Below are positions 6,452 to 13,983 of a stretch of DNA of 14,353 nt, piece after piece. The DNA lies in NCBI GenBank assembly GCA_902478365.1, contig CABSKX010000056.1:1-14353 (forward strand). The letters are read 5' to 3'. The first letter of the stretch is position 1. Each line of letters opens with the position of its first letter. Below the pieces are notes generated by a model. That model was not told the origin of the DNA. It did not search any database and saw nothing but the letters and a program-made list of their open reading frames with translations. Position numbers and translations under genes: made by a program. The DNA is from an uncultured Collinsella sp. (lineage in GTDB: Bacteria; Actinomycetota; Coriobacteriia; Coriobacteriales; Coriobacteriaceae).

Positions 6452-7870
6452 CTAGAAGATTCGGCGCAGGTCTCCGCGGTTGAGGGCTTCGTCGAAGAGG
6501 TGCTTGAATACCACGCTGCCGTGCAGGCCGTCGTGCTCGAACTCGTTGGTAACCCAGGCGTGCGAGTTGCCCACGCGGCTGAGCGTGTCGAGCTGCATGC
6601 CCGAGTCCACGTACAGGTCATCGAAGTACACCGCGGCTTGGAGCGGCACCTCGTTACAAGCCAGGCGCTGCGGGTCGTAGATTTTGTCCCAGCTGGTGTC
6701 CTCCATCAGCAGGTCCATCGCCGGCTTGAAAGGCTTCAGTTCGGGCATCTGCTCAAACATCCACGGGAACATGGCCTCGCCGGTAAACATAAGCGGGCGC
6801 GCGAGTGTGTCGAACTCGGCACGATGAGCTTTCTCTTCTGCCGCGGCCCAGCGAATGGGCATGGTGTCGCCGTCGGCGTAGATGAACTCCTGAAGCGTCC
6901 AGTACAGCGGATTCGTGCGCGTGTTGGTGCGCTCGAAGGCGCGCATCAAAAAACTATCGGATACTGAGGCACCGCAGCTCAGCGTGCCGTCGCCGTCAAC
7001 AAAAGCGTGATCGATAATCCAATGCATGCGCTCAAAGCTCGGCTTCATGCCAAAGTCGCTGCCCATGAGCTGCAGGCGCTCCACTGTCATCGGCGAGCCG
7101 TCGGGCAGCACGGGCTTTTGCTCCTCGATCGCATCGGCCAGCGCCGCCACGCGCTCGACGTCGGCGGGGTAGCGGTCGTAATACTGCTGCGTCTTGGCGG
7201 CCATGCGCGGGAAGGTGTGCGCGTAGACCTCGCTGGCGCTCGCCGGGACGTGGGGGATGCCACCGCAGGTAAAGCTCGCCGCCACGCCCTCGGGGAAGAG
7301 CGACAGGTAGCTCAGTGTCAAAAAGCCGCCGTAGCTCTGGCCGAGCGTGACCCAGGGCTTACCGTCAAAGCCCACCAGGCGCAGGTACTCAAAATCGCGC
7401 ACGATGGAGCTGGCGAGGTGGCGCTTGAGGTAGTCCGCCTGCGAGCGTGCGGCATCGGAGCCGTCCGCCGTCGCGCGATCACCCAGTGCCTTGATCGTGC
7501 GTCCGTCCACGCAGTTGCTGCGCCCGGTACCACGCTGGTCGGGCAGTACGACGCGGAAATGCTTGACGGCCTCTTCGATCCAGCCATCGCTTGTGGGCGA
7601 CAGTGGACGCGGGCTCTCGCCGCCGGGGCCGCCCTGCAAAAAGAGGAGGAGCGGCAAGTCGTCGTTGATGCGGTCGGGTGCGCAAACCACGCGGTAGAAG
7701 AGCTTGATGCTCTCGGGCGCACCGGCGATGGGCGCCGGCATGGCGCCGCGGCGCATGGTGCTGCCGACGGCCAAAAGCATGGGCTCCAGGCCGCGCCAGT
7801 CGAGGGGGACGTCGATGCTGTGGTCCTCGACATACAGGCCGGGGACGTGGTACGAAGTGATGAGCGCCAT
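6452..7870 (-). CDS. Alpha/beta hydrolase, prolyl aminopeptidase-like (peptidase family S33)
   Basis: 472-residue serine hydrolase, probably cytoplasmic since no signal peptide is seen. Diagnostic motifs: LFLQGGPGGESPRPL (76-90) forming the oxyanion region, VVLPDQRGTGRS (107-118), the nucleophile elbow GQSYGG with Ser179, VYFDDLYVD near the C-terminus with candidate acidic residues, and HDGLH (446-450) with the likely catalytic histidine. The GGPGG and DQRGTGRS pair is characteristic of proline iminopeptidases, and the length fits the longer (430-470 residue) branch. GGAAG lies 6 nt before ATG 7870; the open frame upstream covers proA on the other strand and is not used. Flanked by proB and proA, it may supply proline from peptides. 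Other aminopeptidase specificities are possible. Confidence 0.87.
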   Translation of the reverse strand: MALITSYHVPGLYVEDHSIDVPLDWRGLEPMLLAVGSTMRRGAMPAPIAGAPESIKLFYRVVCAPDRINDDLPLLLFLQGGPGGESPRPLSPTSDGWIEEAVKHFRVVLPDQRGTGRSNCVDGRTIKALGDRATADGSDAARSQADYLKRHLASSIVRDFEYLRLVGFDGKPWVTLGQSYGGFLTLSYLSLFPEGVAASFTCGGIPHVPASASEVYAHTFPRMAAKTQQYYDRYPADVERVAALADAIEEQKPVLPDGSPMTVERLQLMGSDFGMKPSFERMHWIIDHAFVDGDGTLSCGASVSDSFLMRAFERTNTRTNPLYWTLQEFIYADGDTMPIRWAAAEEKAHRAEFDTLARPLMFTGEAMFPWMFEQMPELKPFKPAMDLLMEDTSWDKIYDPQRLACNEVPLQAAVYFDDLYVDSGMQLDTLSRVGNSHAWVTNEFEHDGLHGSVVFKHLFDEALNRGDLRRIF

Positions 7871-7908
7871 ATGATGCTTCCATTCGTTGCGGTGTTTCGG
7901 GTTGACCA

Positions 7909-7939
7909 ATTCTACCGCCGTAGGCGAGGACGCGTGCAA
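7909..7939 (-). promoter_or_regulatory. Weak candidate promoter of the hydrolase gene
   Basis: On the minus strand TTGCAC (7939-7934) and TAGAAT (7914-7909) match -35 and -10 boxes, but the spacer is 19 nt, longer than ideal. It lies in the 113-nt divergent gap shared with proA. No equally good plus-strand promoter for proA was found there. Confidence 0.3.
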
Positions 7940-7983
7940 ATCGGCTACCATGGTTGGCAAACATCTAAGAGAAAGGGCCGTCC

Positions 7984-9270
7984 ATGTCGGTCGATATAGC
8001 CACCTACGTTCACGATCTTGCCGTTGCTGCCAAGGCGGCGTCGGCATCGCTTGCCACGGCGAGCGATGAGCAGCGTCAGGAGGCCGCGCGCGCCATGGCC
8101 GCGGCGCTGCGCGACGGCGTCGATTCCATCGTTGCCGCCAACGAGCTCGATATGTCCGCTGCGCGCGATGCGGGCACCTCGGCGGGGCTCCTCGATCGCC
8201 TGTTGCTGACGCCCGAGCGCGTCGAGGGCATGGCCGCCGGCCTGGAGAAGCTCGCCGAGCTGCCCGATCCTGTCGGCCGCGTGCTCGACCACCGCGTGCT
8301 TGCAAGTGGCGTGGACCTCACCCGCGTGAGTGTGCCGCTGGGTTTGGTCGCCATGGTCTACGAGGCGCGCCCCAACGTGACGGCCGACGCCGCGGGCATC
8401 TGCATCCGCACCGGAAACGCCTGCATTCTGCGCGGCGGTTCGCTGGCCTATCACTCGTGCGCCATGATTGCCGAGTTGCTGGCCGATGCGCTCGAGGCCA
8501 AGGGTTTCCCGCGCGAGGCTATCTCGATGATTGAGTCCACCGACCGCGAGGCCACCGGTGAGCTCATGAAGCTCCGCGGCATCGTCGACGTGCTCATTCC
8601 GCGTGGCGGTGCGGGCCTGATTCAGCGCTGCGTGCGCGAGTCGCTTGTGCCGGTAATCGAGACAGGCACGGGCAACTGCCATATCTACGTGCATGAATCC
8701 GCCGACTTTGACAAGGCGCTCAACATTATCGTCAATGCCAAGACCCAACGCGTGGGCGTGTGCAATGCTGCCGAGTCACTGCTGGTCGACCGTGCCGTTG
8801 CTGATCGCTTCCTGCCCGCAGTCGTTGCCGTGCTGCACGACCACGGCGTGCTGATTCACGGCGACGAGGCCACGTGCGCTGCATGCGCCGACGCTGGGCT
8901 TGCCGAGGGCGACGACTATGTTGCCGCGACTGAGGAGGATTGGGGCCGTGAGTACCTGGCGCTTGAGATGAGCGTGAAGGTCGTGGCGAACGAGGACGAG
9001 GCCATCGCGCACATCAACCGCTATGGCACCATGCACTCCGAGGCCATCATCGCCGAGGACGCGGATGCCTGCGAGCGTTTCTTGGATGCAGTCGATGCCT
9101 CGGCCGTGTACGCCAACGCCAGCACGCGCTTCACTGACGGCGGCGAGTTTGGGCTGGGTGCCGAGATCGGTATCTCGACCCAAAAGCTCCACGCCCGCGG
9201 CCCCTTTGCCGCCGAGGCCCTCACCACCTACAAATACAAGCTCCGCGGCACCGGCCAGGTCCGCCCCTAA
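7984..9270 (+). CDS. proA: Gamma-glutamyl phosphate reductase
   Basis: Second step of proline synthesis: NADPH-dependent reduction of gamma-glutamyl phosphate to glutamate-5-semialdehyde. 428 residues, full length for this aldehyde-dehydrogenase superfamily member. Motifs: YEARPNVTADAAGICIRTGN (126-145), ILRGGSLAY (148-156), VDVLIPRGGAGLI (201-213), VIETGTGNCHIYVHESADFD (224-243) and QRVGVCNAAESLLV (255-268) with catalytic Cys260. The C-terminus has TRFTDGGEFGLGAEIGISTQKLHARGP. GAAAGG (7971-7976), 7 nt before ATG 7984, fixes the start. A palindromic repeat 14 nt past the stop probably ends its transcript. Confidence 0.97.
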   Translation: MSVDIATYVHDLAVAAKAASASLATASDEQRQEAARAMAAALRDGVDSIVAANELDMSAARDAGTSAGLLDRLLLTPERVEGMAAGLEKLAELPDPVGRVLDHRVLASGVDLTRVSVPLGLVAMVYEARPNVTADAAGICIRTGNACILRGGSLAYHSCAMIAELLADALEAKGFPREAISMIESTDREATGELMKLRGIVDVLIPRGGAGLIQRCVRESLVPVIETGTGNCHIYVHESADFDKALNIIVNAKTQRVGVCNAAESLLVDRAVADRFLPAVVAVLHDHGVLIHGDEATCAACADAGLAEGDDYVAATEEDWGREYLALEMSVKVVANEDEAIAHINRYGTMHSEAIIAEDADACERFLDAVDASAVYANASTRFTDGGEFGLGAEIGISTQKLHARGPFAAEALTTYKYKLRGTGQVRP

Positions 9271-9284
9271 ACTCCGTATAAACT

Positions 9285-9325
9285 AAAACCACCACAAAGG
9301 GGACAGGCACCTTTGTGGTGGTTTT
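9285..9325 (+). repeat. REP-like palindrome copy 1, likely proA terminator
   Basis: AAAACCACCACAAAGG (9285-9300) and its exact complement (9310-9325) flank the loop GGACAGGCA. The core GGGGAC (9299-9304) is on the plus strand. The palindrome starts 14 nt after the proA stop, and a T-run (9322-9326) gives it the form of an intrinsic terminator. Same arms as copies at 10261 and 10971. Confidence 0.9.
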
Positions 9326-9387
9326 TGCTTGTTCGCGCGTTCGTTCGTTGCTCAAGTGTATCTAAGCATATTTCCGTTAAGCAATAG

Positions 9388-9416
9388 ATGACATTTCGGC
9401 AGGTGGACGGCATAAT
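9388..9416 (+). promoter_or_regulatory. Promoter of the RAYT transposase gene
   Basis: ATGACA (9388-9393, five of six -35 bases), a 17-nt spacer and CATAAT (9411-9416, five of six -10 bases). The leader to the start codon would be about 65 nt. Its presence suggests the transposase gene is transcribed on its own after the terminator-like copy 1. Confidence 0.6.
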
Positions 9417-9487
9417 CGGTGAGTAGATTCTCGCTGCTTTGCATGCGCTGTGGCGGTATGTTTTGATATGAGAGCAAGGAGATGCCC

Positions 9488-10246
9488 ATGTCAAGAAAAC
9501 CGCGGCAGAAATCGCAGATTGGCCTGTATCACATTACGATGAGAGGCAATGGCAAGCAGCTCCTGTTTGAGGATGATGAAGACAGGAAGCGGCTGCTGTC
9601 ACTTGTTCGGTCCTCGATATTACGATTCAACATCAAACTTATCGCTTGGTGTCTGATGGGCAACCATGTTCATCTTGTTGTAAGCGATCCCGATGATAAC
9701 GTGAGCGAGGCAATGCATCTTGTCATGTCTTGCTACGCGACATGGTATAACCGTCGGCATGGGCATGTCGGCCATGTTTTTCAGGACAGATTTTCGAGCG
9801 CTCCTATTTTGAGCGATGAGTATCTTCTCGATGCTATTCGATATGTGCATTTCAATCCGCAAAAGGCCGGGATTTGTCTGTTCGACGAGTATCGATGGAG
9901 CAGCCATCTGGATTATGTTGAACGCGACCCGTCTATTGCGACGGTCGATTTAGCGTTTGTTCGCTTTGCGTTTCCGCGCGTTCGTGACTATCAGACTTTT
10001 ATGGGCGCATCGAATGGTGTGGTCGTTCGTCCACCAACGGGTGGGCGCATCGATGAGGATGAAGCCCTGGATGTGGGGTTATCGCTGATTCGCTCGTTCG
10101 GTCTGAGCGAGCTTTCCGATGTCAAGGCTCTCGATAAAATCAAACGAAACGAGATTTTGGCTGCAATGCGGAGGGCCGGCCTTTCAATCCGTCAGATCCA
10201 GCGCCTGACGGGCGTGGGGGAGTGGTCAATTCGCAAGGCAGGTTAA
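9488..10246 (+). CDS. REP-associated tyrosine transposase (RAYT, Y1/HUH family)
   Basis: 252-residue single-strand DNA transposase of the IS200/IS605 superfamily (COG1943 type). Features: YHITMRGNGKQLLFEDDED (14-32), the HUH metal motif His60-Val-His62 in MGNHVHLVV, a helix NRRHGHVGHVFQDRF (88-102), and AIRYVHFNPQKAG (116-128) with the likely catalytic Tyr119. A C-terminal extension ends in a helix-turn-helix-like stretch, LSIRQIQRLTGVGEWSIRKA (232-251). All catalytic residues are present, so the gene looks functional. AAGGAG touches the ATG at 9482 but is 6 nt from ATG 9488, so 9488 is chosen. The gene is visibly more AT-rich in third positions than its neighbours, suggesting transfer. It lies between palindromes with identical arms at 9285 and 10261, with no insertion-sequence ends of its own, which fits a domesticated RAYT. 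Confidence 0.9.
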   Translation: MSRKPRQKSQIGLYHITMRGNGKQLLFEDDEDRKRLLSLVRSSILRFNIKLIAWCLMGNHVHLVVSDPDDNVSEAMHLVMSCYATWYNRRHGHVGHVFQDRFSSAPILSDEYLLDAIRYVHFNPQKAGICLFDEYRWSSHLDYVERDPSIATVDLAFVRFAFPRVRDYQTFMGASNGVVVRPPTGGRIDEDEALDVGLSLIRSFGLSELSDVKALDKIKRNEILAAMRRAGLSIRQIQRLTGVGEWSIRKAG

Positions 10247-10260
10247 TCCCGATGCAACTA

Positions 10261-10301
10261 AAAACCACCACAAAGGTGCCTGTCCCCTTTGTGGTGGTTT
10301 T
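10261..10301 (-). repeat. REP-like palindrome copy 2, between convergent genes
   Basis: Identical 16-bp arms (10261-10276 and 10286-10301) around the loop TGCCTGTCC, which is copy 1 inverted. GGGGAC is on the minus strand (10287-10282). It lies 14 nt after the RAYT stop and 15 nt after the HD-domain gene stop. A-runs and T-runs at its two ends would allow termination in both directions. Confidence 0.9.
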
Positions 10302-10316
10302 AGGTGGCGTGAGCGG

Positions 10317-10916
10317 TTAGGCCTGGAAGGTGTCGCGGTCGGGGGCGAAGGACTGCATGGCCGCGATGGTGCGGTCGAAGAGCTCGGGGAGCTCCCAGCC
10401 CAGCATCTCGGCACCCTGCGAAATCACGTCGCGCGAGCAGCCGGCGGCAAAGCGCTTGTCCTTGAATTTCTTTTTGAGCGACTTGGTCGTAAAGTCCATG
10501 ACGCTCTTGCTCGGGCGCATGATGACAGCGGCGCCGATCAGGCCGGTGAGCTCATCGCAGGCAAACAGGATCTTTTCCATCTGCAGCTCGGGCTTGGGCA
10601 GCGAAGAGTTGAAATCGGACGTGTGCGTCTGGATGGCACGGATAAGCTCGGGAGACGCACCTTCGCCCTCAAGAATCTCGGCAGCATAGATGGTGTGGTT
10701 CATGGGGTCGTCCTCATGCTCCTCCCAATCCAGGTCGTGCAGCAGACCGACGATGCCCCAAAACTCCTCGTTCTCGGGGTCGAACTCGCGCGCAAAGTAG
10801 CGCATAGTGCCCTCGACCGTCTCGCCATGGGTGATGTGGAACGGGTCCTTGTTGTGCTCGTTGAGCAGTTCGAACGCGCGGTCGCGGGTGATTCCGGCGG
10901 TAAGCGGCTCTGCCAT
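10317..10916 (-). CDS. HD-domain protein (probable metal-dependent phosphohydrolase)
   Basis: 199-residue cytoplasmic protein with an HD fold. Candidate metal ligands in order: His30 in HITHGE, the His60-Asp61 doublet in GLLHDLDWEE, further histidines His74 and His98, and Asp121 in FACDELTGLI. HD proteins often hydrolyse phosphate esters of nucleotides, but nothing here gives the substrate. The C-terminal half (MRPSKSVMDFTTKSLKKKFK) is basic and helical. AAGGAGT lies 6 nt before ATG 10916. The upstream carD-like gene is on the same strand, but a terminator-like palindrome separates the two, so an operon is doubtful. Confidence 0.85.
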   Translation of the reverse strand: MAEPLTAGITRDRAFELLNEHNKDPFHITHGETVEGTMRYFAREFDPENEEFWGIVGLLHDLDWEEHEDDPMNHTIYAAEILEGEGASPELIRAIQTHTSDFNSSLPKPELQMEKILFACDELTGLIGAAVIMRPSKSVMDFTTKSLKKKFKDKRFAAGCSRDVISQGAEMLGWELPELFDRTIAAMQSFAPDRDTFQA

Positions 10917-10970
10917 AAGGGACTCCTTGTGCTCGTGGGTTTCGCTAAGAATGAATACTACTAGAACAAG

Positions 10971-11011
10971 AAAACCACCACAAAGGTGCCTGTCCCCTTT
11001 GTGGTGGTTTT
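10971..11011 (-). repeat. REP-like palindrome copy 3, likely terminator of the carD-like gene
   Basis: Same arms (10971-10986 and 10996-11011) and the same loop orientation as copy 2, with GGGGAC on the minus strand (10997-10992). It lies 13 nt downstream of the carD-like stop codon and 55 nt upstream of the HD-domain start. Copies 2 and 3 are identical over the whole palindrome. Confidence 0.9.
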
Positions 11012-11024
11012 TGGTGCGGATGGG

Positions 11025-11510
11025 TTAGTTGAGGGCGGCTTGGGCTAGGCGGGCTTCGGCGTCCTCCTCGGTGACGCCCAGGGCCACGGCGAACTCCTCG
11101 ATGGAGCGGCGTTTGGCTTCCTTGAGTACGCGCATGTAGTAAGAGCTGGGCTTTTTATCTGCTTCCTCGGCCTGGCGAATACGGTGCATCATGGTTTTTG
11201 CCACGCGAACCGTCTCGGGCGCTCCCAGCTTGAGCTGCTGCTTAAAGTGCGTCTCTTCAAGCGAACTGTTGCGCTCGGTAAAGGTGTCGCACTCGAGCTC
11301 GTCATAGTGGCTCAGCAGGTGCTCGGCATCTTGCTGGGAGATGGCGGCGTGCAAACGATCGGCCTGCGCCACGGGGTACATAAGGATCGTCTGCGCATGT
11401 CCCTGCTTGGTCTCGAGCAACAACATGGGCTGCGGCGTGTCGTCCCTAAAACCGACGACGGTGCAGACTCCCTGACCCGGATGAATGACGTGTTGACCGA
11501 TTGAGAACAT
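11025..11510 (-). CDS. CarD/CdnL-family transcriptional regulator
   Basis: 161 residues. CarD/CdnL proteins bind the RNA polymerase beta subunit and stabilise open promoter complexes, often at rRNA and growth genes. The N-terminal Tudor-like module (1-60) starts with the family signature FSIGQHVIHPGQGVCTVVG. The C-terminal part (about 60-155) is helical and charged (LKEAKRRSIEEFAVALGVTE). GGAGGT (minus strand) lies just upstream of ATG 11510. It is transcribed away from argS. The middle is diverged compared with the best-known members, so whether it is the main CdnL or a paralogue cannot be said. Confidence 0.87.
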   Translation of the reverse strand: MFSIGQHVIHPGQGVCTVVGFRDDTPQPMLLLETKQGHAQTILMYPVAQADRLHAAISQQDAEHLLSHYDELECDTFTERNSSLEETHFKQQLKLGAPETVRVAKTMMHRIRQAEEADKKPSSYYMRVLKEAKRRSIEEFAVALGVTEEDAEARLAQAALN

Positions 11511-11695
11511 GCTACCTCCAACTTATACGAATTCACGTATGTTAAGAATACCACGCTGACGTGCGTAAACCCTTACTTTATGCAGGAAAAGCACACAACT
11601 CCGATAGGTAAGAGTATTCGATAAAATGCACTGCCCATTCATATGTTTATGCAGTTCCAACGCGTGCATAATCTGCAGGCAAACCGCCAACTTCG

Positions 11696-11725
11696 TACCG
11701 CTGCGCAAGAGCGGTAGTCATTTTT
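11696..11725 (+). terminator. Terminator-like hairpin upstream of argS
   Basis: TACCGCT (11696-11702) and AGCGGTA (11710-11716) form a 7-bp stem with a 7-nt loop, followed after GTCA by five T residues (11721-11725). No gene upstream on this strand explains it. It could end read-through or a small RNA. Confidence 0.45.
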
Positions 11726-11756
11726 GTGCATATGCAATATCTATTAGCTTTACCCT

Positions 11757-11785
11757 GCGACAGTAGCTATCGCTTGTGATAGAGT
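11757..11785 (+). promoter_or_regulatory. Candidate argS promoter
   Basis: GCGACA (11757-11762; last four bases match the -35 consensus), a 17-nt spacer and TAGAGT (11780-11785; four of six -10 bases). The leader would be about 60 nt. Confidence 0.45.
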
Positions 11786-11852
11786 GCTACAAACTCTGGC
11801 TTTTGCCCTACGAGTGACCAAGAGCTCGGGGGCTTTAACACAAGGAGGACCT

Positions 11853-13706
11853 ATGCCCGAGAAGATTGAAGAGCTGGTACGCGCTGCGCTTGCTGCGGCC
11901 CAGGAGGCCGGCGACCTTTCCGCATTTGAACTTGACGATTGCGCCATCGAGCGACCGGCTGACACTTCTCATGGCGAGTGGACCTCCACCATGGCCCTGA
12001 AGTCCGCCAAGCTGGCCCACTGCGCCCCGCGCAAGATCGCCGAGGCCGTCGTTGCCCATATGCCCGAGGACCCCGCGATTGAGAAGGTCGAGATCGCCGG
12101 TCCTGGCTTCATCAACTTCTACCTCTCCGTCGCCGTCAAGAACGCCATTTTTGGCGAGGCCCGCGAGAAGGGCATGGACTTCGCTAAGTCCAACGTTGGC
12201 GGCGGCCTGAAGACCCAGGTCGAGTTCGTTTCCGCCAACCCCGTCGGCCCCATGCACATCGGCCATGGCCGCTGGGCCGCGCTGGGCGACTCCCTCTGCC
12301 GCGTTATGGACCACGCCGGTTACGACATCCAGCGTGAGTTCTACATCAACGACCACGGCTCTCAGATGAACACCTTCGGCAACTCCATCAGCACGCGCTA
12401 TATGCAGCTTGCCGACATCATCGCCAAGCAGGGCGTGGATATCGACGAGGCTCACAAGATTCTGATCGCCGACCGCGACGCCTTCGTTGCCGACGAGAAC
12501 GACGAGCACCCCGAGACCCATCCCTACCAGGACAACTTTGCCGAGACTCTGGGCAAGGACTCCTACGGCGGCGACTACATCATCGACGAGGCTGCCGAGT
12601 TCTGGCGCACCGACGGCGACAAGTGGGTCGAGGCCGATCCGCAGGAGCGCATGGAGAGCTTCCGCGAGCGCGGCTACGTAAAGATGGTCGACAACATGCG
12701 CGACCTTTGCCACGCCGTCAACTGCGACTTCGATCGTTGGTTCTCCGAGCGCTCCCTGTACGTGAAGGACACCGAGGGCGAGACTGCCGGCACCTCTGCC
12801 GTCGACCGCGCTTTTGAGAAGCTCGACAAGATGGGCTACCTCTACACCAAGGACGGCGCCCTGTGGTTCCGCTCCACCGATCTGGGCGACGACAAGGACC
12901 GCGTCCTGATCAAGTCCGACGGTGAGTATACCTACTTCGCCTCCGACGTCGCCTATCACTGGGATAAGTTCCAGCGCGTCGACCACGTCATTGACATCTG
13001 GGGCGCCGACCACCACGGCTACATCGAGCGCGTCCGCTGCGTCTGCGACGCTCTCGGTTACCCCGGCAAGTTCGAGGTTCTGCTGGGCCAGCTCGTCAAC
13101 CTGCTGCGCAACGGCAAGCCCGTCCGTATGTCCAAGCGCAAGGGCACCATGGTGACCCTGCAGGAGCTCGTCGATGAGGTCGGCTCTGACGCCGCCCGCT
13201 ACACGCTCATCTCCAAGAGCTCCAACCAGATGGTCGACTTCGACATCGAGGCCGTCAAGAAGCGTGATAACTCCAACCCGGTGTACTACGTGCAGTACGC
13301 TCACGCCCGCGTATGCTCCATCCTGCGCCGTGCCGCTGACGTTACGCCCGAGCAGGCTGACGAGATGGGCATGAAGGCCGTTGCCGCCAAGGCTATCGGT
13401 GAGAACGTCGATTACTCGCTGCTGACCGACCCGACCGAGCTCGCCCTTTCGCGTAAGCTCAACGAGCTCACCGACCTCATCGCCAGCTGTGCTCGCGACC
13501 GCGCTCCGTTCCGTCTGACGCACTTTGCCGAGGAGCTCGCCGGCGACTTCCACAGCTTCTATGCTGCCTGCCAGGTTCTGCCGAGCGAGGGCCGTCCCGT
13601 CGACCCCGAGCTTTCGCGCGCCCGTCTGGCCGCTTGCGACGCCGTCCGCGTGACGCTCGCCCTGGTGCTTACCCTTGTTGGCGTTTCCGCACCCGAGCAG
13701 ATGTAA
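11853..13706 (+). CDS. argS: Arginine--tRNA ligase
   Basis: Class I aminoacyl-tRNA synthetase that charges tRNA-Arg with arginine using ATP. 617 residues. The N-terminal additional domain (about 1-100) has ADTSHGEWTSTMALKSAK (36-53), which contacts the tRNA. The catalytic Rossmann domain carries FVSANPVGPMHIGHGR (125-140) with an intact HIGH (135-138). The KMSKS-loop equivalent is MSKRKGTMV, starting at Met426. The C-terminal DALR anticodon-binding domain begins around YYVQYAHARVCSILRR. AAGGAGG, 6 nt before ATG 11853, fixes the start; the frame is open 69 nt further up, but that part has no ribosome binding site. A strong terminator follows, so the gene is likely a single transcription unit. 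Confidence 0.97.
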   Translation: MPEKIEELVRAALAAAQEAGDLSAFELDDCAIERPADTSHGEWTSTMALKSAKLAHCAPRKIAEAVVAHMPEDPAIEKVEIAGPGFINFYLSVAVKNAIFGEAREKGMDFAKSNVGGGLKTQVEFVSANPVGPMHIGHGRWAALGDSLCRVMDHAGYDIQREFYINDHGSQMNTFGNSISTRYMQLADIIAKQGVDIDEAHKILIADRDAFVADENDEHPETHPYQDNFAETLGKDSYGGDYIIDEAAEFWRTDGDKWVEADPQERMESFRERGYVKMVDNMRDLCHAVNCDFDRWFSERSLYVKDTEGETAGTSAVDRAFEKLDKMGYLYTKDGALWFRSTDLGDDKDRVLIKSDGEYTYFASDVAYHWDKFQRVDHVIDIWGADHHGYIERVRCVCDALGYPGKFEVLLGQLVNLLRNGKPVRMSKRKGTMVTLQELVDEVGSDAARYTLISKSSNQMVDFDIEAVKKRDNSNPVYYVQYAHARVCSILRRAADVTPEQADEMGMKAVAAKAIGENVDYSLLTDPTELALSRKLNELTDLIASCARDRAPFRLTHFAEELAGDFHSFYAACQVLPSEGRPVDPELSRARLAACDAVRVTLALVLTLVGVSAPEQM

Positions 13707-13752
13707 TCTACGGGTCGTTTGACCGTGTAGGTTCGGCTTCGCTGAGCCCTAT

Positions 13753-13785
13753 AAGCCCGATCTCCATGCGGAGGTCGGGCTTTTT
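13753..13785 (+). terminator. Terminator after argS
   Basis: AAGCCCGATCTCC (13753-13765) pairs with GGAGGTCGGGCTT (13770-13782), 13 bp with one G-T wobble and an ATGC loop, then a run of T residues to 13785. It lies 46 nt after the argS stop. Confidence 0.92.
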
Positions 13786-13890
13786 ACGTTTGGCGGGGCT
13801 TTTTGGCGTGTTGGAAAATGCTACAAAAACGCAACTATACCGGTTTACGGGGCTGAATCGCCAACTGGCGACCATGGCGCCAATAGCGAA

Positions 13891-13953
13891 ATTAAAACCG
13901 CAGGTAGACGGCTTGTCGAATATTAAAAATGCAGGGTATGGTTGGCTTGCGCC
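13891..13953 (+). repeat. Two tandem units of an ATTAAAA-GCAGG-GGCTTG repeat
   Basis: ATTAAAACCGCAGGTAG (13891-13907), then aCGGCTTGTCGA, is followed 31 bp later by a diverged unit: ATTAAAA (13922-13928), GCAGGGTA and GGCTTGCGCC. The first 17 bp recur exactly at 14119-14135, again followed by GGCTTGCGAT. The unit is about 30 bp and occurs three times within 255 bp. Confidence 0.7.
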
Positions 13954-13983
13954 GTTCTTGCACCGTAATCCGCCATAGTTTTG

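Larger units (their letters stand above)
11511..11852. other. Divergent intergenic region between carD-like gene and argS
   Basis: 342 bp without a convincing gene, and more AT-rich than the neighbours. It holds a terminator-like hairpin (11696-11725) and the candidate argS promoter (11757-11785). A 61-codon minus-strand frame (11523-11708) starts with TTG, lacks a ribosome binding site and is rejected. I found no T-box features for argS. A short plus-strand transcript ending at the hairpin is possible, but no good promoter supports it. Confidence 0.5.

Noticed and set aside
7871..8305. N-terminal extension of the prolyl-aminopeptidase-like protein
   Set aside because: It is antisense to the start of proA, Arg/Pro-rich and unlike the family; ATG 7870 has a ribosome binding site.
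11511..11852. T-box riboswitch controlling argS
   Set aside because: No T-box consensus (UGGNACC-type) or antiterminator arrangement was seen before argS.
11835..13553. Long minus-strand open frame (572 codons) opposite argS
   Set aside because: Shadow of argS in GC-rich DNA; low-complexity Val/Leu/Gly-rich product, no ribosome binding site, while the plus strand has intact HIGH and KMSKS-type motifs.
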